Of a stretch of DNA of 64,000 bases, positions 52,621 through 61,078 are shown in pieces (the first letter of the stretch is position 1; the number at the start of each line of letters is the position of its first letter). Under the pieces are notes generated by a model, which was not told the origin of the DNA, searched no databases, and saw only the letters and a list, made by a program, of their open reading frames with translations. The stretch comes from Roseiarcus sp963761435 (lineage in GTDB: Bacteria; Pseudomonadota; Alphaproteobacteria; Rhizobiales; Beijerinckiaceae). The stretch covers positions 1,116,001 through 1,180,000 of the forward strand of contig CAVXHJ010000010.1 in the NCBI GenBank assembly GCA_963761435.1, read 5' to 3'. A program made the translations under genes and the position numbers.

Positions 52621-53814
52621 ATGACGCGGGCTCCCCTCACCGGCCTCGTCGTTCTCGATCTCGGCCAGATCTATAATGGTCCCTATTGCTCCTTCCTGCT
52701 CGCGCGCGCTGGGGCGACAGTGATCAAGATCGAGCCGCCCGGCGGCGAAAACATGCGCAGGCGCGCCGTGGTCGGCAGCGCCATTCTCCCCTTCGCCATG
52801 CTCAATTCAAACAAATGGTTCATCACCTTGAACCTCAAGTCGGACGGGGGGCGCGACCTGCTGCTCGATTTGTCCGCTAAGGCTGACGTCGTGGTCGAAA
52901 ACTTCGCCCCAGGCGTCATGGACCGGCTCGGCGTCGGCCCGCAGGCGCTCATGAAGCGCAACCCGCGGCTGATCTACGGCGCAGGCTCCGGCTTCGGGTG
53001 GACCGGTCCCTATCGTGAGTATCCCGCCATGGATCTGACCGTCCAGGCGATGTCCGGGGTAATGAGCATCACCGGCGAGGCCGACGGACCGCCGATGAAA
53101 GCGGGCCCAGCGCTTTGCGACTTCTTCGGCGGCGTGCATCTCTACGGCGCGATCGTGACGGCGCTGTTCGAACGGGAGCGCACGGGAGACGGTCGTTTCG
53201 TCGAGGTCGCCATGCTCGACGCCGTCTACCCCTCGCTGAGCTCGGCGCTTGGGCTTTGGTTCGGATCAGGAGGCTCGGCGCCGCCGCGCACCGGCAATCG
53301 CCATTCCGGGCTCGCCGAAGCGCCTTACAATGTCTACCCGACCAAGGACGGCTGGCTCGCGCTGATCTGCGTTACCGACCAACACTGGAAGAGTTTGACG
53401 ACCGCGATGGAGCGGGTCGATCTGCAAAGCGACGACCGGCTCGGAACCCTCAAGGGCCGCGTCGCCAACATGGACGAGGTCGACAACCTGGTCTTGGGTT
53501 GGACGCGTCGTTTCGGCAAGGAGGAGCTGTTCGCGTTGCTGATGCGCCACAGGGTGCCATGCGCGCCTGTACGAGAGCTCTCCGAGGTGGCTAGCGATGT
53601 GCATATGCATGAGCGTGGCGCGTTGCAGACGATCGATCACCCCACACTCGGACCGATCCCATTATACGCGGGTCCCATGCGTTTCGAAGGAAGCGACATG
53701 ATCGAGATCGCGCCAAGCAAGGCGCTCGGCGCGGATACCGGCGATGTTTTGGCCGAGCTCCTCGGAAAGAGCGAAGCCGAAATTGGCGTGCTGAGGGAAA
53801 TAGGCGCGATCTAG
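52621..53814 (+). CDS. CaiB/BaiF family (class III) CoA-transferase
   Basis: A 397-aa CoA-transferase: LVVLDLGQIYNGPYCSFLLA, GATVIKIEPPGGENMRRRAV, YGAGSGFGWTGPYREYPAMD with the catalytic Asp in PAMDLTVQAMSG, and DFFGGVHLYGAIVTALFERE. The class III family moves CoA between carboxylic acids, as formyl-CoA or 2-methylfumaryl-type transferases. AGATAGGA lies right before the ATG, and the gene is 2 bp behind the hydratase. Complete and of normal length. Confidence 0.9.
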   Translation: MTRAPLTGLVVLDLGQIYNGPYCSFLLARAGATVIKIEPPGGENMRRRAVVGSAILPFAMLNSNKWFITLNLKSDGGRDLLLDLSAKADVVVENFAPGVMDRLGVGPQALMKRNPRLIYGAGSGFGWTGPYREYPAMDLTVQAMSGVMSITGEADGPPMKAGPALCDFFGGVHLYGAIVTALFERERTGDGRFVEVAMLDAVYPSLSSALGLWFGSGGSAPPRTGNRHSGLAEAPYNVYPTKDGWLALICVTDQHWKSLTTAMERVDLQSDDRLGTLKGRVANMDEVDNLVLGWTRRFGKEELFALLMRHRVPCAPVRELSEVASDVHMHERGALQTIDHPTLGPIPLYAGPMRFEGSDMIEIAPSKALGADTGDVLAELLGKSEAEIGVLREIGAI

Positions 53815-53870
53815 ATCGCGGAATGGCGGCTATTGCCCTCCGTCGCGAGGGCGGATGCGAGGATTGGACG

Positions 53871-54278
53871 ATGGCGCGGCAAATTCGCGTTCTATTAGCG
53901 AAGGTCGGGTTGGACGGTCACGACCGCGGGGTGAAGGTGGTGGCGCGCACCTTGCGCGACGCGGGAATGGATGTGGTCTATTCCGGCCTGCACCGCTCGC
54001 CGGAGGAGGTCGTCAGCGCCGCGGTCCAGGAGGATATCGACGTGCTCGGCGTCAGCCTGCTTTCAGGAGTGCAGATGACTGTGTTTCCCAAGATTTTCGC
54101 GCTTCTCAAGGAAAAAGGGGTCGACGACATGATCGTCGTCGCAGGCGGCGTCATGCCTGACGAGGACGTCGTCGCGCTGAAGAAAATGGGCGTCGCCGAG
54201 ATCCTGCTTCAGGATACGCCGCCGCATGCGAGCGTCGAGACGCTGACGCGGCTGGTCGATGAGCGAGGCGCGCGCTGA
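53871..54278 (+). CDS. Cobalamin (B12)-binding domain protein, mutase small-subunit type
   Basis: A 135-aa B12-binding fold. The DxHxxG motif is in LLAKVGLDGHDRGVKVVA, the SxL motif in GVSLLSGVQMTVFPKIF and the GG motif in IVVAGGVMPDEDVVALKKMG. This is the C-terminal domain of methylmalonyl-CoA-type mutases as a stand-alone subunit. The catalytic TIM-barrel subunit is not in the window. ATG 53871 is chosen over 53823 because the family starts there. It overlaps the next gene by 20 bp, suggesting a link to CoA-ester chemistry. Confidence 0.87.
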   Translation: MARQIRVLLAKVGLDGHDRGVKVVARTLRDAGMDVVYSGLHRSPEEVVSAAVQEDIDVLGVSLLSGVQMTVFPKIFALLKEKGVDDMIVVAGGVMPDEDVVALKKMGVAEILLQDTPPHASVETLTRLVDERGAR

Positions 54279-55418
54279 AGCGCGAGTGACGGTCGAGCGA
54301 GCGCCGATGGAAGACCGGTCTTTTCCTCCCGCCTATGACGAGGGCTACCGGCCGCCCTCTGACAGCCGCTACTGGTTCCCGACGCGCGAAACGATGCACC
54401 CCTCGGATCGCGAGAAGGCGATTCTGGCGCGATTGCAGGAGGTCTGCGCCTACGCCTACGGCAGTTCGCCGTTCTATCGCCGAAAATGGGACGCGGCCGG
54501 CTTTCACCCCTCGATGCTCAAATCGCTCGAGGATTTCGAGTCCCGCGTGCCGGCGGTCACGAAGGCCGAACTGAGAGCCGCCCAGGCCGCCGCCCCGCCC
54601 TTCGGCGATTACCTGTGCGTTCCGGAGAGCGAGATCTTCCACGTTCACGGCACCAGCGGCACTACCGGCCGGCCGACCGCTTTTGCGATCGGCCGCACCG
54701 ACTGGCGCGCCGTTGCCAACGCCCATGCCCGCATCATGTGGGGGATGGGCGTGCGCCCAGGCGACACCGTCTGCGTCGCGGCGATCTTCAGCCTCTATGT
54801 GGGCAGCTGGGGCGCGCTGGCCGGAGTGGAGCGCCTAGGGTCGAAAGCCTTTCCCTTCGGCGCCGGCGCCTCGGGCATGAGCGCGCGCTGCGCGCAGTGG
54901 CTCGATATTCTCCGGCCCTCCGCCTTCTACGGCACTCCGACCTACGCGCTGCATCTTGCCCAGACCGCGTTGTGCAACGGTCTCGATCCTAAAGACTTCG
55001 GCTTACGTACCATGTTCTTTTCCGGCGAGCCGGGCGCCTCCATTCCGGCCGTGCGGGCGAAGATCGAAGCGGCTTATGGCGCCAAGGTCGTCGATTGCGG
55101 CTCCATGGGCGAAATGATGCCATGGATGAATGTTGCGGGATCGGCCGAAACCGACGGCATGCTCTGCTGGCAGGACGTCGTTTACACTGAGGTCTGCGAT
55201 CCTGAGCGCCTTTGCCGCGTCCCATACGGAGGACGCGGCACCCCGGTCTACACCCATCTCGAGCGTACCTCGCAGCCGATGATCCGCCTCCTTTCCGGCG
55301 ACCTGACAATGTGGCTAAACGAGCCGAATCCTTGCGGACGCACCTATCCGCGGCTGCCCATGGGCATCATCGGCCGCATTGACGACATGTTCACAGTGCG
55401 CGGCGAGAACGGGGAGTG
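54259..55418 (+). pseudogene. Phenylacetate-CoA ligase-like AMP-forming enzyme, 3'-truncated
   Basis: The frame matches PaaK-like ligases: YAYGSSPFYRRKWDAAGFH, FHVHGTSGTTGRPTAFAIG (ATP-binding loop), SAFYGTPTYALHLAQTA, DCGSMGEMMPWMNVAG, TYPRLPMGIIGRIDDMFTV and RGENGE. Family similarity stops at about 55418, where the mobile C-terminal domain (RGENIYPSE onward) should begin; the frame then runs on to 55761 in unrelated sequence overlapping the next gene. About 100 residues including the catalytic Lys domain are missing. It follows the B12-binding gene with overlap. Confidence 0.8.
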
Positions 55419-55462
55419 TACAGGGAGTCGCCGGTATTCTAGCAGGAAAGCGAGTGGGTCGG

Positions 55463-56518
55463 ATGGACGGACGAACGCCCTTAACGTTGACCTACGATGG
55501 GGTGAAGCCCCATTTTGCCTCCTCGCCCGCTTTCGCCGGGAATGGCGCGGCGGTGCTAGGGCGCGCCAATTTGGGCAAGGCGGCCTGGCTCGGCGCTCGG
55601 TCGGTCATTCGCGCCGATGGCCACTATGTCGCCATTGGAGACGATTTCCGGCTGGGCGCGAAAGGAACGGTCCATATCGCCCACGCCGTGCTGCCGACGC
55701 GCGTAGGCGCTGGGGTAACGGCCGGCGTCAATTCGGTCATACATGCGTGCGACGTGGCTGATCGCTGCCACATCGGCCAGAACGTCGTGATCCTCGACGG
55801 CTCCAACGTCGGCGCCGAAAGCGCCCTTGCCGATGGCTCGATTGTGTTCCCGCGCTCGGTTCTCGAGGGCGGCTGGCTTTATGCGGGCAGTCCGGCCAAG
55901 CCGGTCCGCATGCTGCGGGAGGGCGAACTCGACGAGCTTCATGTTCGTTCGCGCGCCGCCGCTGACCAGTACCCCGACGAGGCGCCGTGGGCCTCTCAGA
56001 TCGAAGCGTCGGGGGCGCTCTTCGTCGCGCATTCGGCGCGTCTCAAGGGGCGCATCGTGGTTGCGGGCGAGAACGGGATCTGGTTCGGCTGCGACCTCGA
56101 CGCCGGAGCACTGGAGATTCGCGTCGGATCCAGCACCAACGTGCAGGACAATACCACCATCCGGGCGCGCACCCGGCCGGTAACGATCGGTCGCGAGTTT
56201 ACAATCGGCCACAACGTGGCGATGGAGGACTGTTCGGTCGGCGACCGAAGCCTGATCGGGATCGGGGCCGTGATTGCGCCGGGCACGACAGTTGGAAACG
56301 ATGTTCTGCTCGCGGCCGGCTCGCATACGGTCGCGGACCAAATCCTGGACGACGGATGCTTCTACGCGGGCGCCCCGGCGCGTAAAATGGCCCCGCTTGA
56401 CGACAAGAAGCGCTTCATCATCGCTGCGACCTGGCCGACATATTGCCAATATGCGCGGGCTTTTCAGCTAGCGCAGGAAGAAGCCTTGAGGGAGGCGTGC
56501 GCTAGAGCGACGCGGTGA
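55463..56518 (+). CDS. Tandem hexapeptide-repeat protein, gamma-carbonic anhydrase-like
   Basis: A 351-aa protein with two left-handed beta-helix domains. The first spans about residues 20-165 (VGAGVTAGVNSVIHACDVAD, IGQNVVILDGSNVGAESALA) and the second about 190-345 (IRVGSSTNVQDNTTIRARTR, IGREFTIGHNVAMEDCSVGD, IGIGAVIAPGTTVGNDVLLA). Single-domain relatives are about 170-200 aa, so this looks like duplication and fusion. The zinc His residues of gamma-carbonic anhydrase are not all present in the second half. Role unknown; possibly an acyltransferase or scaffold in the CoA pathway. ATG 55463 is chosen; the frame before it is unconserved. Confidence 0.8.
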   Translation: MDGRTPLTLTYDGVKPHFASSPAFAGNGAAVLGRANLGKAAWLGARSVIRADGHYVAIGDDFRLGAKGTVHIAHAVLPTRVGAGVTAGVNSVIHACDVADRCHIGQNVVILDGSNVGAESALADGSIVFPRSVLEGGWLYAGSPAKPVRMLREGELDELHVRSRAAADQYPDEAPWASQIEASGALFVAHSARLKGRIVVAGENGIWFGCDLDAGALEIRVGSSTNVQDNTTIRARTRPVTIGREFTIGHNVAMEDCSVGDRSLIGIGAVIAPGTTVGNDVLLAAGSHTVADQILDDGCFYAGAPARKMAPLDDKKRFIIAATWPTYCQYARAFQLAQEEALREACARATR

Positions 56519-56540
56519 CCCCCGACGCCGCGCCCACCGC

Positions 56541-57530
56541 TCAGACGCCCCAGCGAAGCGCGGCCGTGTGGACGGGCGCATCCCAAAGACTGGCCGCGGG
56601 CCCTTCGAGCAGGGACAAGGTGATCGAGGCGCCCGCCATGTCGAGCGAAGTCACGTAAGAGCCGACAAGCGAGCGCGACGGCTTGACGCCGGCCCCGACG
56701 ACAACTCGCGCGGCTTCGTGATAAAGGAGATAGAGTTCGATGAGGGGCGTCCCGCCGAAGCCGTTGACGAACAGGATTGCCTCGGCGCCGCGCTTCGGCG
56801 CGAGATCAACGAGGATCGCTTTGACCATTTCCTCAACCATCTCTCGCGCGGGCTGAAGGGCGACTCGGCGTCGGCCAGGTTCGCCATGGATGCCGACCCC
56901 CATTTCGACCTCGTTGCCGCCCAGTTCGAAATTCGGCTTGCCCGCAGCCGGAACCGTGCAGGACGTCAGCGCGACGCCCATCGAGCGGGTGCGCCGATTG
57001 ACCGCCTGTCCCAGCGCCTGAAGCTCAGCCCGACCCATCCCTGCTTCCGCGGCGGCGCCAACAATCTTTTCCACGATAAGCGTGCCGGCGACGCCGCGCC
57101 GCCCGGTGGAGTAAGTCGAAGTTTCAACTGCGACATCGTCGTCAGTAATGACGGTCGCGCAGCGGCCGTCGGTCATCTCCGCGGCCATCTCGAAGTTCAT
57201 TACGTCCCCTTCGTAGTTCTTGACGATCAGGATTGCGCCCGCGCCCTGATCGACCGCGTCGACAGCCGCAACCATCTGATCGGGAGTCGGGGAGGTGAAG
57301 ACTTGCCCCGGACACGCCGCGTCCAGCATCCCGACGCCGACATATCCCGCGTGCAGCGGTTCGTGCCCGGAACCGCCGCCGGAGATGAGCGCGACCTTTC
57401 CGGGCTTGAGCGTTCTGCGGCGAACGAACTTGCGTTCGTCGCCGACGACGACAATGTCGGCATGGGCGGCGACGAAGCCGTCAAGGCTCTCCTCGAGCAA
57501 GGTTTCAGGTGAGTTCAGGAATTTCTTCAT
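56541..57530 (-). CDS. dhaK: Dihydroxyacetone kinase, substrate-binding subunit DhaK
   Basis: A 329-aa cytosolic subunit. Motifs are LISGGGSGHEPLHAGYVGVG, VFTSPTPDQMVAAVDAV, ILIVKNYEGDVMNFEMAAEM and ELGGNEVEMGVGIHGEPGRR, whose His binds dihydroxyacetone covalently. Length fits the PTS-dependent DhaK. It transfers phosphate from DhaL-bound ADP/ATP to dihydroxyacetone. ATG at 57530 is the family start; a frame from 57578 adds unconserved residues. It is the last gene of the operon, 44 bp after the 140-aa gene. Confidence 0.93.
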   Translation of the reverse strand: MKKFLNSPETLLEESLDGFVAAHADIVVVGDERKFVRRRTLKPGKVALISGGGSGHEPLHAGYVGVGMLDAACPGQVFTSPTPDQMVAAVDAVDQGAGAILIVKNYEGDVMNFEMAAEMTDGRCATVITDDDVAVETSTYSTGRRGVAGTLIVEKIVGAAAEAGMGRAELQALGQAVNRRTRSMGVALTSCTVPAAGKPNFELGGNEVEMGVGIHGEPGRRRVALQPAREMVEEMVKAILVDLAPKRGAEAILFVNGFGGTPLIELYLLYHEAARVVVGAGVKPSRSLVGSYVTSLDMAGASITLSLLEGPAASLWDAPVHTAALRWGV

Positions 57531-57574
57531 CGGGTCGTCTTTCATCCTCCACTGCCGGCATTCCGCCCCAGCGT

Positions 57575-57997
57575 TCAATCCTCCAAGGCGATGAGGCGCG
57601 CGAAGCGCTGCGCTGTGTCGCGGATCAGTTCGTCGAAGGCGCGATTTTTCTTTGCGTTGGCGAAGTCGGGAACCTCAATCTTCAGCGTGCGCAGGGTGGG
57701 GCTTTCACGGGAGCGTCTGGGCCGACTGGGATGCGCTAAATCAAAGCAGTCCAGAAAGGCTCGCTTATCGGCGGGGGAAAAATGGCAGATCTCGAAAATG
57801 AGATCGAGATGCGGAGCCGGAATCGGCGCCGGATTGGCGGGGTTGCTTATGTGCGATATGAAGCTCCGATTCTTCCCGAGCGCGCCTGCAAGCCTTTGGC
57901 GAGTGCCGGAGGGCCGCTGATTGAGGACGTTGCGCAGTATGGTCTTGTATGCTTCGACTTTCGCTGCCTTCGCGTCGCGGGCCGGAGCGTCAGTCAT
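57575..57997 (-). CDS. 140-aa putative DNA-binding regulator of the dha operon
   Basis: A helical, soluble protein. Residues about 25-75 look like a helix-turn-helix unit: SGTRQRLAGALGKNRSFISH, then IPAPHLDLIFEICHFSPADK. The C-terminal half is charged and ends RDTAQRFARLIALED. I recall homologs beside PTS enzyme I and dha genes in other Hyphomicrobiales, but not a named function. The start overlaps the end of ptsI by 8 bp. A regulatory or sensing role for phosphotransfer is an inference from position and fold. Confidence 0.7.
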   Translation of the reverse strand: MTDAPARDAKAAKVEAYKTILRNVLNQRPSGTRQRLAGALGKNRSFISHISNPANPAPIPAPHLDLIFEICHFSPADKRAFLDCFDLAHPSRPRRSRESPTLRTLKIEVPDFANAKKNRAFDELIRDTAQRFARLIALED

Positions 57998-59610
57998 CCG
58001 GCGCCCCAGGGGATAATCTGACTCGCGCGATCGCCTCTTTAGCGCGCCCGAGCGCCGGGGGGCTCACGGAAAGAACCCGCAGGCCCGCGGCGAGGAGGGG
58101 TTCGATAAGCTTGGGCTCTCCGCCCGCTTCCCCGCATAGGCTGACCTTCCGGCGCACACTCGCGCCGTAAGCGGCGACTCGCGCAATGAGGCCCAAGACG
58201 GCCGGATGAACTCGTATCGTTGAGAGAAGCGACCGCGTCGCTGTCTCGAGCCGCCGCCATGACGTATTGAGTGAGATCGTTCGAACCGATCGAAAAGAAA
58301 TCCGCGTCGAATGACTCCACGGTGAGCGCGGCAGCAGGGACTTCGACCATGATGCCGAGCTTGGGGCGACGGCACGAGAGCCCAGCAGTTTGTACGGCGT
58401 CGAAAGCCTCATCGAGATGTTTGCGCGCAAGCTCGAGTTCGCTCGGAAGAGACACCATTGGCAGCATCACTTCTACGCGGCCGTGCGCCGCCGCTCTACA
58501 CAACGCCCTCAATTGCGTGCGAAAAAGATCAGGCGTGCGGAGGGAGAGTCGGATTCCACGCAGCCCCAGGAATGGGTTCGATTCGTGCTCGAGCGTCAGC
58601 CCCGCGATCGGCTTGTCCGCTCCCGCGTCGAGGGTCCGAATCGTGACGGGCTTGTCCTGCGCCCATTCGGCCAGCCGCCGATAAGCGCGATATTGCGTTT
58701 CTTCGTCCGGGAGTTCTCCTGCGCCGCTGAACAGGAACTCGGTCCGAACCAGGCCGATCCCATCGCAACTCGCCGGATCGAGCCGCTCAATTTCGGACGG
58801 ATCGCCGACGTTCACAGATACCGCGATCGGCGTCCCGTCGGCGGTCACGGCGGGACGCCTCGAGAACTCAACCGTCGCGTCTGCAGCTCGACCTGCAGCC
58901 TTGACTTGCACCGCGAAACCCTCCCGCGTCTCCGGCGCCGGATCGAGGCAAAGCACCGCGCTTTCGCCGTCGATGAAGGCTTCACGGCGTCCCGCTACGC
59001 CGCCCAAATCGAGAGGAAGGCCGACAATCATCGGAATTCCTCGCGCTCGCGCGAGCGTAGCGACATGGCCCGACGCGCTGCCGCGCGTCAGAGCGATGCC
59101 GCCGCCGCGACTCCAATCGGTCGCGAGGAAGCGAGAAGGGCTCATATCTTCGGCGACAATGATCGCGCCAGCGGGGGGGCGAGGCTCTGGCGTCGCTCCG
59201 AAAAGGGAGGCGAGAACCCGATCCCTGATATCCTTGAGATCGCTGGCGCGCGCCCTAAAATGTTCGTCATCGGACCCTTCATAGCCGGCGATCTCGCCGT
59301 CCAGCGCCTTTCGCCAGCCCTCGTCGGCGCTCGCGCCCGCTTCGATCATCGCGACCGCGGGCTCAGCCAGGGATTCGTCCTCCAACATCGCAATCTGGAA
59401 AGCGAGGATATCCCCTCCTTCGCCATCGGCGGCAGCGGCCAGTTCGGAGAGTTGGGAGACCGCCGCCGCGATCGCACTTCGCAGCGCCTGCTCCTCAACA
59501 ACCGGCCCACCGCTGCTGCGCTGCCGGGCGTCGGCGCCAAGCAGCACGGCTAGAGGGCCTGCGGCAAAGCCGGCAGAAGCAGCGCGCCCGACGAGACGAA
59601 GCTCAGCCAT
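57990..59610 (-). pseudogene. ptsI: PTS enzyme I (PEP-protein phosphotransferase), one frameshift near the 3' end
   Basis: First frame from ATG 59610: LRLVGRAASAGFAAGPLAVL, the swivelling His domain GIALTRGSASGHVATLARAR, GIGLVRTEFLFSGAGELPDE, LDAGADKPIAGLTLEHESNP and DFFSIGSNDLTQYVMAAARD. After a shift at about 58.22 kb a second frame gives VHPAVLGLIARVA and VSLCGEAGGEPKLIEPLLAA with the active-site Cys. Joined, about 540 aa, normal for enzyme I. It takes phosphate from PEP and gives it to HPr. ATG 59610 overlaps the HPr stop by 8 bp. Confidence 0.85.
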
Positions 59611-59929
59611 CCGCATTCTCGGATTGACCCTCTGCAGGCTTGAGGTCTTCTCCGTGGAAGTCGAGAGCGACGAGGTCGCGCAAGGCGGCGATCGCCTCCG
59701 CCGCATCGGGACCCCGGGCTCGGAAATACAAGGTTGCGCCCTTGGCCGCTTTGACCGCCATCACTTTGACGATGCTCTTGGCGTCAACCCATGGACCATT
59801 CTCCGTGAGCCCAACCTCGATATGCGACTTAAAGGTCTTGGCGAGCTTGGTCAGCTTGACTGAGGGGCGAGCGTGCAGCCCGATCGAATTCGTCAGCAGC
59901 GCCGATTGAGTCGCGGCAAATTCAGTCAT
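59603..59929 (-). CDS. HPr phosphocarrier protein
   Basis: A 108-aa HPr. The active His is in NSIGLHARPSVKLTKLAKTF; the core goes on with ENGPWVDAKSIVKVMAVKAA and a C-terminal extension of about 15 charged residues. There is no clear HPr-kinase Ser context beyond AKSIVKVM. Coupled to a 34-aa ORF upstream (ATGA) and to ptsI downstream. It should pass phosphate from enzyme I to DhaM. Confidence 0.92.
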   Translation of the reverse strand: MTEFAATQSALLTNSIGLHARPSVKLTKLAKTFKSHIEVGLTENGPWVDAKSIVKVMAVKAAKGATLYFRARGPDAAEAIAALRDLVALDFHGEDLKPAEGQSENADG

Positions 59930-60030
59930 GCGAAGATCTCGATCTCGTCCACGAGCGCGCCTCCTCGGCGTGCGACCGAATGGCCAAAATGCACAAGCCT
60001 CTCGATGATGAATTCGGCGCCCGCGCTCAC
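59926..60030 (-). CDS. 34-aa ORF exactly filling the gap between dhaM and HPr
   Basis: The ORF starts with GTG at 60030, which overlaps the dhaM stop as GTGA, and ends with TGA overlapping the HPr start as ATGA (59926-59929). It encodes AGAEFIIERLVHFGHSVARR and GGALVDEIEIFA. It is amphipathic, without a membrane helix. The end-to-end coupling and lack of any non-coding base suggest it is translated. No family is recognised. It could also just bridge ribosomes from dhaM to HPr. Confidence 0.5.
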   Translation of the reverse strand: MSAGAEFIIERLVHFGHSVARRGGALVDEIEIFA

Positions 60031-60413
60031 GGCGACAATTCTTCGGCGGTGCGACGGACGGTCGACAGGCTGGCGCCGCCCGAGGCCTCGGTGGCCGCGA
60101 TCACGGCCCCCTCGACGATCGGCGCATTGCAGATCACGACCCGGCTTCGTTTGTCCTCGGCAAGCATCTCGATCGCCATCTCGCTGTTGGTCTCGGCCCC
60201 GCCAAGGTCGACGAGAATCGCGACGCCAGCTTCCGACCATGCGCGATGGATGGCCTCGGTAATGGCCTCAAAACTCGTCCCAAGTTTTCCTGCCGGGTCG
60301 CCACCCGTCCAGGCGAGCGGGACATCTTCTCCGACCATCTGCCGGACCATGTCGGCGGCGCCTTCGGCGACCTTCGGCGAATGCGACACGATGACGATGC
60401 CGACATTGGACAT
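60027..60413 (-). CDS. dhaM: Dihydroxyacetone kinase phosphotransfer subunit DhaM (EIIA-mannose fold)
   Basis: A 128-aa single-domain DhaM. The phosphorylated His is in GIVIVSHSPKVAEGAADMVR; GGDPAGKLGTSFEAITEAI and ILVDLGGAETNSEMAIEML follow, as in the mannose EIIA fold. In E. coli, DhaM also carries HPr and EI-like domains; here those are separate genes next door. It would rephosphorylate ADP bound to DhaL. The start overlaps the dhaL stop by one base (TGATG). Confidence 0.92.
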   Translation of the reverse strand: MSNVGIVIVSHSPKVAEGAADMVRQMVGEDVPLAWTGGDPAGKLGTSFEAITEAIHRAWSEAGVAILVDLGGAETNSEMAIEMLAEDKRSRVVICNAPIVEGAVIAATEASGGASLSTVRRTAEELSP

Positions 60414-61078
60414 CAGCCGGCTCCATATTCGTCGCAGAGCGCAGCGATCATCAGCGAGGCAGAGCGCGCTCCAGGATCAACGTGACCGATCGAGCGCTCG
60501 CCGAGAAAAGAGGCGCGGCCTCGGGTCGCGCGCATCGGCGCGGTGGCCTCCGCAGCGGCGAGCGCCGTCTTCTTGACAAGCGCAGCATCTCGTCCGTCAG
60601 CGAACGCGCGCTGCGCCGGAACCAGAACGTCGAGCATTGTCTTTTGACCCGGCCCGCTCTTGCCGCGGGCCCGCACGGCGGCGATCGCCGCCTCGAACGC
60701 GGCAGCGGCCTGCGCGCGCGTTGGCTCCGCCGGAAGGTCCTTGCTGAGCGCAAGGAAGAGCGTTCCATAAAGGGGCCCCGAAGCGCCGCCCACTTTTGTC
60801 AGTAATTTCATGCCCACAGCCTTGAGGAGATCGGGCAGGCTCATCACCGAGAGCGTGTCCAAGTCCTGCAGAACCGCCTCGAAACCCCGCTTCATGTTGT
60901 GCCCGTGGTCGCCGTCGCCTATTGCGGCGTCGAGGGCGGTCAGTTCCTCGGCGTGCTCCACGACGACTCTCGCAATCGCCCCAACCAATCGCCGAGTCGA
61001 TTCCGCCTCGCGACCGGTGACGGTCCCTCTCAATTCGGCGGCGTCTCTCCCGCCAGCGCGCGCCATCGGCTCGTTCAT
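60413..61078 (-). CDS. dhaL: Dihydroxyacetone kinase nucleotide-binding subunit DhaL
   Basis: A 221-aa all-helical barrel. The Mg-ADP site is LDAAIGDGDHGHNMKRGFEA with three Asp; KVGGASGPLYGTLFLALSK, RGKSGPGQKTMLDVLVP and RGRASFLGERSIGHVDPGA complete the family pattern. ADP stays bound and acts as a cofactor rephosphorylated by DhaM. The ATG overlaps the stop of the upstream ABC ATPase (ATGA), tying kinase and importer into one operon. Confidence 0.93.
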   Translation of the reverse strand: MNEPMARAGGRDAAELRGTVTGREAESTRRLVGAIARVVVEHAEELTALDAAIGDGDHGHNMKRGFEAVLQDLDTLSVMSLPDLLKAVGMKLLTKVGGASGPLYGTLFLALSKDLPAEPTRAQAAAAFEAAIAAVRARGKSGPGQKTMLDVLVPAQRAFADGRDAALVKKTALAAAEATAPMRATRGRASFLGERSIGHVDPGARSASLMIAALCDEYGAG

